A stretch of 64,000 nucleotides of DNA, from NCBI GenBank assembly GCA_003212395.1, contig QCPU01000004.1:1-64000 (forward strand), in the 5' to 3' direction. Shown here in pieces: positions 38,500 to 47,511 of the stretch (position 1 is the stretch's first letter; each line of letters starts with the position of its first letter). Below the pieces are notes generated by a model, which did not search any database, was not told where the DNA came from, and saw only the letters and a program-made list of their open reading frames with translations. The position numbers and the translations under genes were made by a program. The stretch comes from Prochlorococcus sp. AG-442-B03 (GTDB lineage Bacteria; Cyanobacteriota; Cyanobacteriia; PCC-6307; Cyanobiaceae).

Positions 38500-38997
38500 T
38501 TGGTTGGCATAAATTATTTTCAGGTTTTGCAGCTAGAAGATCATCGAAAGTTTCTGCTAGAAAATTTTTATTTTAATGACTTAAATAAATTTAATCTAGA
38601 AAAAATACAATTAAAAAAAACATCAAAATTAAACCAATATCTATATGAAAGCAAAGGCTTCAACATTTTAAGATGGCACTTTAAACCTGAAGTAATTTTT
38701 TTAGTAATTTATGGAGAAAAAAATATTTCTGTAGAAACCAATGAAAATCTAATAAAGGGTCTAGGTTTGTTTTCAGATATAATTAAAATCAGAATTAACT
38801 TTGTTATTCTTAATAATCCAGAAAATTCATTTACAGCTCAAAGATCTATTACATTAGGATTTAAAAAAAAACCGACTTTCCTAAGATTCATACCTAATAA
38901 AATTCTTAAAGAATTGCTATCTCAAGCTTTAGATCTTATTGCAAAAAGAGTTGACAAAAAACTTTTGTTAAAGCTTTCAGTTCTAACACAAAATTGA
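38500..38997 (+). CDS. DUF1997-like protein
   Basis: The 165 residues start with TTG at 38500 and have no membrane segment. The order of elements (LRWHFKPEVIFLVIYGE, then IRINFVILNNPENSF, and a helical end RFIPNKILKELLSQALDLIAKR) resembles DUF1997 proteins of cyanobacteria and plants, although similarity is modest. The function is unknown. The sequence is unusually Lys/Asn/Phe-rich, like other fast-evolving genes here. A 162-base gap separates it from convergent hemW. Confidence 0.6.
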   Translation: MVGINYFQVLQLEDHRKFLLENFYFNDLNKFNLEKIQLKKTSKLNQYLYESKGFNILRWHFKPEVIFLVIYGEKNISVETNENLIKGLGLFSDIIKIRINFVILNNPENSFTAQRSITLGFKKKPTFLRFIPNKILKELLSQALDLIAKRVDKKLLLKLSVLTQN

Positions 38998-39159
38998 AAA
39001 ATTTGTAGGATTAATTGCTATTAAATCAGCAATTCTCTAATTTCTTGTCTTAATAGTTGTTATGGAGGCTTTCGAAGTGAATATTCCACTTTCACAAAAA
39101 AGACTGAATAAAAGTATGTCAATGGAAATTTTTTAATTAAAAAAATGATATAAATTATC

Positions 39160-40383
39160 TTAATTAATTTCATCCCACCACTTAAACATAGAAACAAGAA
39201 CTTGATTACTTAGTTCCATTCCCTTAGGATCACTTAAAAAGAACCTATTCCCCTTTCTTACTAATAATCCACTTTCAAGAAATCTTTCCCATTCTTCAAG
39301 CAATTTACAAAAGTTGCTTTCGAATTTTTTGTTTTCCCAGTTTTGTTCTTTAAACACTTCTTTGATATCTACACCCTCTTTGAGTCTTAATCCCAACATT
39401 ATTTTCTCATCAAGTTCTTTGTAGACAAACTCCTTATTAGTTAGGGATGAATCCAAATTAAGTTCGTATTGTCTAATTACCCATTCTTTATATTCTTTAC
39501 TAACTCTTGGTCTAGTTAACTTTTCCCCCCAAGGAGAACTAGTGGAACCTTGACCAAAACTCCACCAGCCTAAACCACTCCAATAAACTCTATTGTGTCT
39601 TGATTGATGTCTTGGGAGGCAATAGTTTGAGATTTCATATCTTGAATAGCCTGAGTTTTTTAAGATTAAGTGAGTTGATTCACTATTTCTAAAGGCTTCT
39701 TCATCACATGGGAGTTTTAGTTTTCCTAAATTAACTAATTTTTTAAAAACCGTGCCATTTTCAATATTTAAATCGTAAATAGATATATGCGGTGGTGAAA
39801 ATGTTATTGTTTTTTTTAAGTCATCTTGCCATTCTTTAAATCCACTAAGTGGCAAGTTTTGAATTAAATCTAAACTCCAGCTTGTTATTAAGCCAGAATC
39901 ATATACTTTCTTCAACCATAAACAAGATTTTTCTGCATCTTCACTCAAATGACGTCTTCCCGACTTTTGAAGTATCTGATTATTAAAACTTTGCACTCCG
40001 AGACTAAATCTATTTATCCCCGCATTTATAAATCCATAAAGATCATCTTGAGTAAAACTAGCTGGATCTACCTCCAAAGTGATTTCAGCACCATAGTCAA
40101 TTCCAAAATTTTCTTTAAAAAGATTAATTAATTCTTTGATTTGGGTAGGGTCTAAAATTGATGGTGTACCACCTCCTACATAAATTGTGGATAAAGATGA
40201 TTTATGCTTAATTGACAATATTTCTTTATATAAAAATTGCAAATAATCTTGAACAGTTTTGCTCCCATAACCTTGTAAAGTTTCAACTTTATTTCCTAAT
40301 GGAATAACTGCAAAATCACAATAAAAACACCTTCTGTGGCAAAAAGGAATGTGCACATAAGCACTTTTTGGAAACTTATTCAT
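39160..40383 (-). CDS. hemW: HemW-like radical SAM protein
   Basis: The 407 residues begin with the radical-SAM cluster motif C15-x3-C19-x2-C22 (PFCHRRCFYCDF). YVGGGTPSIL, RFSLGVQSFNNQIL and a C-terminal HemN_C-type domain (KEFVYKELDEKIMLGLRLKEG region) follow. Proteins of this type were long annotated as oxygen-independent coproporphyrinogen oxidase; HemW members instead act as haem chaperones. The short motif CDF after the cluster favours HemW. It is divergent from the PIN/TRAM gene. Confidence 0.88.
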   Translation of the reverse strand: MNKFPKSAYVHIPFCHRRCFYCDFAVIPLGNKVETLQGYGSKTVQDYLQFLYKEILSIKHKSSLSTIYVGGGTPSILDPTQIKELINLFKENFGIDYGAEITLEVDPASFTQDDLYGFINAGINRFSLGVQSFNNQILQKSGRRHLSEDAEKSCLWLKKVYDSGLITSWSLDLIQNLPLSGFKEWQDDLKKTITFSPPHISIYDLNIENGTVFKKLVNLGKLKLPCDEEAFRNSESTHLILKNSGYSRYEISNYCLPRHQSRHNRVYWSGLGWWSFGQGSTSSPWGEKLTRPRVSKEYKEWVIRQYELNLDSSLTNKEFVYKELDEKIMLGLRLKEGVDIKEVFKEQNWENKKFESNFCKLLEEWERFLESGLLVRKGNRFFLSDPKGMELSNQVLVSMFKWWDEIN

Positions 40384-40481
40384 AATCTAAATTCATTTTT
40401 AAATTCCAAAAAAAAGTATTAAAGATCGGAAAAAATAAAATCCTTATTTACTCAATTAATAAATCCTAGTAGATTATAGAT

Positions 40482-41591
40482 ATGACAGATATCTTAGTAT
40501 TAATTTTATTTGTTTTATCTGGGGCTGCTTCAGGATGGCTTGGTGTTGATTTATTGCCAGTAGACATACTTAAACAAGTATCTAATGTAGAAGGTTTTAG
40601 AATTGTTTTGGCAATAATAGGTTTTTTTGTAGGATTAGCAGCTGGTTTTGTATTCCTTCAACTTAGAAAGACGTTTCTTGATCAAATAAGAACAATGCCG
40701 ACGGACTTACTAATAAGTAGGTCCGTTGGATTAATTTTAGGATTACTTGTTGCGAATCTTCTACTTGCTCCAATACTATTAATTCCCTTCCCTAGAGAGG
40801 TTTTTTTCGCAAAACCCTTAGCAGCGATATTAAGCAACATTTTCTTTGGTGTGCTTGGTTATAAGTTAGCAGATACCCATGGAAGGACATTATTGAGATT
40901 ATTCAATCCAAATAATACTGATACATATCTAGTCAATGAAGGAATACTACCTGCTGCAAGTCCAAAAATTCTAGATACCAGCGTAATTATTGACGGAAGA
41001 ATTAATGGACTATTAAGTTGCGGCTTACTGGAAGGACAATTAATTATTGCTGAAAGTGTAATTGACGAATTACAAACCTTAGCTGACTCAAGCAGTAATG
41101 AAAAAAGGGCGAAAGGTAGAAGAGGTCTCAAGTTATTAAAAGAATTAAGAGATTTATATGGGAGAAGACTGGTTATAAATCCAACAAAGTATGAAGGTAA
41201 TGGGGTAGATGAAAAACTCTTGAAAATTACTGAGGATATGACGGGAACTTTAATTACGGCTGATTATAATCTTTCTCAGATTGCTGAAGTCAAAGAATTA
41301 AATGTTATGAATTTAAGTGATTTGGTTATTGCTTTAAGGCCAGAAGTACAACCAGGAGAATCACTTAATATAAAAATCGTTAGAGAAGGTAAAGAAAAAA
41401 TGCAAGGCATTGGATATTTAGATGATGGCACAATGGTTGTTATTGATGAGGCAAAGAATTTTGTGGGAAGCAGATTAGATATTGTTATCACAGGGGCATT
41501 ACAAACTCCTACTGGAAGAATGGTCTTTGGAAAACTAATAAATAATCCTGAGTCAAACAAATCTTTTAAATCACCAGCGACACAGGGCTAA
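40482..41591 (+). CDS. PIN/TRAM domain membrane protein
   Basis: The 369 residues have four N-terminal membrane helices (about 4-22, 38-60, 82-105, 112-128), then a PIN nuclease domain with acidic residues in LDTSVIIDGRI (about 164-174) and a later GTLITADYN, and a C-terminal TRAM RNA-binding domain (about 300-355, GKEKMQGIGYLDDGTMVVID). This is the YacL-type architecture conserved in Gram-positive bacteria and cyanobacteria; the RNA substrate is unknown. Its 3' end is about 40 bases from clpR. Confidence 0.9.
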   Translation: MTDILVLILFVLSGAASGWLGVDLLPVDILKQVSNVEGFRIVLAIIGFFVGLAAGFVFLQLRKTFLDQIRTMPTDLLISRSVGLILGLLVANLLLAPILLIPFPREVFFAKPLAAILSNIFFGVLGYKLADTHGRTLLRLFNPNNTDTYLVNEGILPAASPKILDTSVIIDGRINGLLSCGLLEGQLIIAESVIDELQTLADSSSNEKRAKGRRGLKLLKELRDLYGRRLVINPTKYEGNGVDEKLLKITEDMTGTLITADYNLSQIAEVKELNVMNLSDLVIALRPEVQPGESLNIKIVREGKEKMQGIGYLDDGTMVVIDEAKNFVGSRLDIVITGALQTPTGRMVFGKLINNPESNKSFKSPATQG

Positions 41592-41631
41592 ATCTAGCTA
41601 GAATCAGTTCAATGTTAATTACGTGATACAA

Positions 41632-42294
41632 ATGACTGTATCTGCTCCTTATTACGGTGAAAACACCGTTATGAGGACCCCACCCCCTGATCTTCCCTCT
41701 CTTTTACTGAAAGAGCGAATTGTTTACCTTGGTTTACCATTATTTTCAGATGATGATGCGAAAAGACAACTAGGAATGGATGTTACTGAGCTAATTATTG
41801 CTCAACTTCTTTATCTAGAGTTTGAGGATCCAGAAAAACCAATCTATTTCTATATCAACTCAACAGGGACAAGTTGGTACACTGGTGATGCAGTTGGTTT
41901 TGAAACAGAAGCTTTCGCTATCTGCGATACAATAAGCTACATTAAGCCTCCAGTTCACACAATATGTATCGGACAAGCAATGGGGACTGCTGCAGTTATC
42001 CTTTCATCTGGTACGAAGGGCCAAAGAGCCGCTCTTCCCCATGCCTCTATTGTTTTACATCAACCTATTAGCGGAGCAAGAGGCCAAGCAACCGATATAC
42101 AAATAAGAGCTGAGGAAGTTTTGAAAAATAAAAAATCAATGCTTGAGATCCTATCTCGTAATACTGGGAAGACTATCGAAGAACTCTCAAAAGACTCCGA
42201 CAGGATGAGTTATCTGAACCCCCAAGAAGCCCTAGATTATGGAGTTATCGATAGAATACTAACAAGTCAAAAAGATTTACCAAATAAAATTTAA
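41632..42294 (+). CDS. clpR: ClpR, inactive ClpP-like subunit
   Basis: The 220 residues start at ATG 41632; GTG at 41623 would add three residues but lacks support. The fold matches ClpP, yet where ClpP has its catalytic Ser (AASMGA) this protein has QAMGTA, with glycine 118 in place of Ser; the His is kept (LHQPISG, H143). This is the ClpR signature. ClpR combines with ClpP3 in a mixed protease core in cyanobacteria. The active partner clpP3 follows after 24 bases. Confidence 0.93.
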   Translation: MTVSAPYYGENTVMRTPPPDLPSLLLKERIVYLGLPLFSDDDAKRQLGMDVTELIIAQLLYLEFEDPEKPIYFYINSTGTSWYTGDAVGFETEAFAICDTISYIKPPVHTICIGQAMGTAAVILSSGTKGQRAALPHASIVLHQPISGARGQATDIQIRAEEVLKNKKSMLEILSRNTGKTIEELSKDSDRMSYLNPQEALDYGVIDRILTSQKDLPNKI

Positions 42295-42318
42295 CCTTCA
42301 CAAAACTATTTTAAAATC

Positions 42319-42930
42319 ATGCCAATAGGAACTCCAAGCGTGCCTTATAGACTTCCCGGAAGTCAATACGAAAGATGGGTTGACATATATACAAGACTAG
42401 GAGTCGAAAGAATTCTTTTTCTTGGACAAGAAGTGAATGATGGTATTGCTAATAGCCTTGTAGCACAAATGCTTTATCTAGATTCTGATGACAATTCCAA
42501 ACCTATCTATCTATATATAAATAGCCCAGGAGGATCAGTTACTGCTGGCTTGGCTATATATGACACTATCAAATACGTAAAAAGTGATGTAGTAACAATA
42601 TGCGTAGGCCTCGCAGCCTCAATGGGGGCATTTTTATTGGCCGCTGGCACAAAAGGTAAAAGAGTTGCTTTACCTCATAGCAGAATAATGATTCATCAAC
42701 CCCTAGGAGGGACATCTCAACGCCAAGCAAGTGATATTGAAATTGAAGCTAAGGAAATTTTAAGAATTAAAGACATGCTAAATCTCTCTATGGCAGATAT
42801 GACGGGTCAATCATTTGAGAAAATTGAAAAGGATACTGATAGAGATTACTTTCTAAGTGCGGAAGAAGCAAAAAACTATGGCCTAATTGATAGAGTAATC
42901 ACTCATCCAAGCGAAGCTAATCAGTCTTAA
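42319..42930 (+). CDS. clpP3: ATP-dependent Clp protease proteolytic subunit (ClpP3-type)
   Basis: The 203 residues carry a complete catalytic triad: S101 ([14 protein letters not shown]), H126 (IMIHQPLGG) and D172 ([11 protein letters not shown]). It provides the active sites for the ClpR-containing core fed by ClpC. The position directly behind clpR supports the P3 assignment rather than other ClpP paralogues. A gap of 112 very AT-rich bases precedes ilvC. Confidence 0.93.
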   Translation: MPIGTPSVPYRLPGSQYERWVDIYTRLGVERILFLGQEVNDGIANSLVAQMLYLDSDDNSKPIYLYINSPGGSVTAGLAIYDTIKYVKSDVVTICVGLAASMGAFLLAAGTKGKRVALPHSRIMIHQPLGGTSQRQASDIEIEAKEILRIKDMLNLSMADMTGQSFEKIEKDTDRDYFLSAEEAKNYGLIDRVITHPSEANQS

Positions 42931-43015
42931 ATTTTCCATATATATATATTTTAATTTTAATTTTTAAATTAATAATTTTTTGGTTTATTTACACCTTTAC
43001 TGTCTAAAATATTAA

Positions 43016-45045
<2,030 letters not shown>

Positions 45046-45090
45046 CAGTAAATTAATTTTAAAAATATTAATATAAATAATAAAGACTTT

Positions 45091-45336
45091 ATGCAAGAAA
45101 AAAGCTCTCCATTGGAAAATCAAAATGATGATTTTACTAATACATCATCAACCGATAATGAATACTCAAAATGGGTAGACAATCAGGGTGATGAAGTAAA
45201 GAATGTTTTTGGATTTAATAGCAGTGCTGAGCTTGTGAATGGTAGAGCAGCAATGATCGGATTCTTAATGCTCATATTAACTGAGTTAGTTTTTAGCGGC
45301 AGACCCGTGACGTCTTCAATTTTTGGTATTAATTAA
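45091..45336 (+). CDS. hli: high-light-inducible (Hli/CAB-like) protein
   Basis: The 81 residues have an acidic, polar N-terminal half (about 1-45) followed by the Hli helix ELVNGRAAMIGFLMLILTEL, which carries the chlorophyll-binding ExxNGRxAMxGF motif. Hli proteins sit in thylakoids and protect photosystems under excess light or during chlorophyll turnover. The N-terminal extension makes it one of the longer members. It is followed by a membrane protein gene two bases downstream. Confidence 0.93.
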   Translation: MQEKSSPLENQNDDFTNTSSTDNEYSKWVDNQGDEVKNVFGFNSSAELVNGRAAMIGFLMLILTELVFSGRPVTSSIFGIN

Positions 45337-45337
45337 A

Positions 45338-45550
45338 ATGGAAGCAAAAAAATCTAATCCAATAAAAGTATTCTTATACATATCTGTATGGGTAATAATT
45401 TGGGGAACATTAGGTTCTTTTATCGATTATCCTCTATATAAAAATAAAATTTATTTAGTAGGAAGCATATATCAGTATCTTACTTTCACGGTAACAGCTA
45501 TGATTTCTATCATATGCGCAAAGTTTTTATATAAGAAAATTGATTTATAA
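45338..45550 (+). CDS. hypothetical two-helix membrane protein
   Basis: ATG at 45338 gives 70 residues (MEAKKSNPIKVFLY). Helices at about 9-28 (FLYISVWVIIWGTLGSFI) and 43-62 (YQYLTFTVTAMISIICAKFL) predict two membrane passes with a short loop. No family is recognised. The start is one base past the hli stop, so it probably shares the hli transcript and regulation. Its 3' end overlaps the convergent gene by 6 bases. Confidence 0.72.
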   Translation: MEAKKSNPIKVFLYISVWVIIWGTLGSFIDYPLYKNKIYLVGSIYQYLTFTVTAMISIICAKFLYKKIDL

Positions 45551-45802
45551 AAACTTGTACCTAAATTTCTTAACAATTTTTGCTGGTTCATTGCTTTCAT
45601 TGGACTCGTAAAGTATCCACTGATGTGTTTCTGTATCATGATCACAACCATAATTACCAGATAAGTTATCGTAATTTGATAGTGTTGAGTGACAATACTG
45701 ATCTGCCTCAAAAGCAGAGTCATAACCTGTTATAAAATATATTAAAAATAGAACAGTTACAAAGAAAAAAAATACTTGAGAAATTAAATTAACTATCTTC
45801 AT
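45545..45802 (-). CDS. hypothetical single-helix protein
   Basis: The 85 residues have a hydrophobic segment at about 5-26 (NLISQVFFFFVTVLFLIYFI) that could be an uncleaved anchor or signal, followed by a polar domain with two cysteines (DQYCHSTLSNYDNLSGNYGC) that may form a disulfide if exported. No family is recognised. It is convergent with the two-helix membrane gene. Confidence 0.65.
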   Translation of the reverse strand: MKIVNLISQVFFFFVTVLFLIYFITGYDSAFEADQYCHSTLSNYDNLSGNYGCDHDTETHQWILYESNESNEPAKIVKKFRYKFL

Positions 45803-45862
45803 GGGTTATTCTAAAATTTAAATATATCATCTAATAAAATTTTTCGATCTAACACAATAGAG

Positions 45863-46108
45863 CTAACGACCAACATTAAAAACAAAGTCATGGAATTCTT
45901 GATTATTCAAATACAAAACCACTAAAAGTATTAAAATTAAGTTCAAGCCTAGTACTATTGAACCAAAGATATTAATTTGTTTCTTACCTGGCAAAGTATA
46001 AGTAAATTTCTTGCCTTTAAGAAAAGCAGCTAATCCTTTTTTTTCTTTTTTTGAATCTTTGATTTCAGCATCGTTCTTAACTTCATTATCAGAGAAACCT
46101 TTTACCAT
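45863..46108 (-). CDS. hypothetical single-helix membrane protein
   Basis: The 81 residues have a highly charged N-terminal half (DNEVKNDAEIKDSKKEKKG), a short basic stretch (FLKGKKFTYTLPGKKQ), and one membrane helix near the C terminus (INIFGSIVLGLNLILILLVVLY). The topology suggests a cytoplasmic N terminus. The function is unknown. It is one of three consecutive short minus-strand genes. Confidence 0.68.
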   Translation of the reverse strand: MVKGFSDNEVKNDAEIKDSKKEKKGLAAFLKGKKFTYTLPGKKQINIFGSIVLGLNLILILLVVLYLNNQEFHDFVFNVGR

Positions 46109-46162
46109 TAGAAATTAAATAACAAATTTATAATATTCCAAAAAAATAAATTATTTTAATAA

Positions 46163-46474
46163 TTAACAATTTTTAATCACGTAGGGGATCATCAATGAGA
46201 TTCTCTTATTTAAAGATTTTTTTAAATAATAAGCTTCAATAATTTCCGACTGCAACCCCAATAAACTAGATTGACATTTGAATCTATTTTGATCAAACAC
46301 TACTAATTGAAGTTTTTCTATTTCAGAAACCAACTCTTTACAAACTTGGGCTTGAGAATCTTTAATACAAAAACTTGCTTCTTTTAAAATCTTGGATTTT
46401 GTTGATATTGTTTCTGCGATAACAAAATTAGATAACAATAAAAATTTTAGTAATAAAAAAGTTAAATATTTCAT
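46163..46474 (-). CDS. hypothetical exported protein
   Basis: The 103 residues begin with a cleavable-looking signal peptide (MKYLTFLLLKFLLLSNFVIA, then ET). The mature part is helical with four cysteines (residues near 36, 45, 64 and the last residue), a pattern suggesting disulfides in the periplasm. No family is recognised. Confidence 0.68.
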   Translation of the reverse strand: MKYLTFLLLKFLLLSNFVIAETISTKSKILKEASFCIKDSQAQVCKELVSEIEKLQLVVFDQNRFKCQSSLLGLQSEIIEAYYLKKSLNKRISLMIPYVIKNC

Positions 46475-46551
46475 TACTTCTTAAGACTTCAAAATTTGAG
46501 ATACCTTATTAAAAGTTTTGGTCATTTAGCTATTTTCATTTTATTGAAATT

Positions 46552-46579
46552 AAAAAAAAAGATGCTCTAAAAGAGCACC
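46552..46579 (-). terminator. intrinsic terminator of the HU gene
   Basis: On the minus strand GGTGCTCT and AGAGCATC form an 8-bp stem with one G-U pair and a 3-base loop (46561-46579), followed by nine T residues (46560-46552). It lies 33 bases past the HU stop codon and is the strongest terminator in the window. Confidence 0.88.
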
Positions 46580-46611
46580 TTGGCATTAATAGAAGAAATA
46601 GATTAAAAAGA

Positions 46612-46887
46612 TTACCCTTGAACTCTATCCTTAAAAAGTTTACCTGCAGAAAATGTTGGAACTCTTTTAGCAGGTATAGCTATTTTTTCGCCTGTCTTAG
46701 GGTTTAATCCCTGTCTTGCAGAACGATCTCTTGGCTCGAAAGAACCAAATCCTAGTAAGGAGACTTTTTTGCCTTCCACTACTGAGTCAACAATAGTTTC
46801 AATAGCTGCATCAACAACTAAAGAAACATCAGTTTTTGTGAGCTCGGTACGAGCAGCAACAAGGTTTACTAAATCAGCTTTGTTCAT
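46612..46887 (-). CDS. hup: DNA-binding protein HU
   Basis: HU is a histone-like nucleoid protein. ATG at 46887 gives 91 residues beginning MNKADLVNLVAARTELTK; the frame is open upstream for 11 more codons, but they do not match the family. The DNA-binding arm signature GFGSFEPRDRSARQGLNPKT is complete, and PTFSAGKLFKDRV closes the protein. It is monocistronic, with its own terminator. Confidence 0.96.
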   Translation of the reverse strand: MNKADLVNLVAARTELTKTDVSLVVDAAIETIVDSVVEGKKVSLLGFGSFEPRDRSARQGLNPKTGEKIAIPAKRVPTFSAGKLFKDRVQG

Positions 46888-46961
46888 TGAATTGTTTATA
46901 AAGCAGAGATTTAAAGACAAGTGTTTTAAGCAAGCCTAAAAACCCCGAACTTGCATATCAT

Positions 46962-47129
46962 ATGGAGCAAATACAAATACGGCAACCGAAAATGCCGGCG
47001 GCGCAAAGCTTTATACAAATCGTAGGGACATTTTTAGCTCCATTATTTATTTTTATAAGCTCACTTTTTTCTTATATAAAATTAGCCCCTTTAACTATAA
47101 AAAAGCTGAAATCCTTTGGCAGCACTTGA
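46962..47129 (+). CDS. candidate small membrane peptide (55 aa)
   Basis: The ATG frame has 55 codons: a polar start (MEQIQIRQPKMPAAQSF), one convincing membrane helix (IVGTFLAPLFIFISSLFSYI) and a basic C-terminal end (KLAPLTIKKLKSFGST), obeying a positive-inside pattern. It is divergent from HU. No family is recognised and expression is not shown. Confidence 0.45.
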   Translation: MEQIQIRQPKMPAAQSFIQIVGTFLAPLFIFISSLFSYIKLAPLTIKKLKSFGST

Positions 47130-47249
47130 TTTATTCTTGAAAAATCTAAGTTAATTTATCAAAAAGAAAATGCCAAAGATAAATAAAGTAAAGAATTTGA
47201 GCCATTTATTATGTTTTATTAATTTTCAGATATATTTCCTTCTCATCAC

Positions 47250-47360
47250 ATGAAAAAGCATAATTTGTATTTTGAAATCAAGAAAAATCTGGTTTTCTCA
47301 CAATTAAGCTTTCTCTCTAAATCTTTTTGTACATTAAGAAGATGGATTGACAAATTGTAA
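47250..47360 (+). CDS. candidate small peptide (36 aa)
   Basis: This short ATG frame (MKKHNLYFEIKKNLVFSQLS and on to RRWIDKL) is Lys/Phe/Ser-rich, with no membrane helix. It is supported only by being open in an otherwise empty stretch, so chance occurrence is quite possible in such AT-rich DNA. Confidence 0.25.
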   Translation: MKKHNLYFEIKKNLVFSQLSFLSKSFCTLRRWIDKL

Positions 47361-47511
47361 TTAATTTGGAAATTAATAATCTCAAAATCTAATAAAGTTG
47401 ATTAGTGAAACCTTAAATTTTAGTTTTTTTCTTAATTTTGTATCTATTATTCTAATATCAGTAATTTGAATAAATTATCTCAATATTTAATTAATCTATG
47501 ATAAAGAGAAA

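Larger units (their letters stand above)
46921..47511. other. 590-base region between HU and glgX
   Basis: No large gene is present. The region holds two short plus-strand open frames (46962-47129 and 47250-47360, listed separately with low to moderate confidence) and AT-rich sequence before glgX. A locally GC-richer patch (46980-47010, ATGCCGGCGGCGCAAAGC) stands out from the surroundings. No tRNA, strong terminator or long repeat was seen. Confidence 0.6.

Noticed and set aside
39013-39034. AATTGCT/AGCAATT hairpin after the DUF1997-like gene
   Set aside because: The 7-bp stem is AT-rich with an 8-base loop and no T-run, so it is too weak to call a terminator.
39062-39136. 24-codon plus-strand frame starting MEAFEVNIPLSQ
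   Set aside because: Too short, no motif, and it lies between convergent genes; chance frame in AT-rich DNA is likely.
46888-46920. Eleven extra N-terminal codons of HU
   Set aside because: HU proteins start MNKADLV; the extension matches nothing and no better start signal precedes it.
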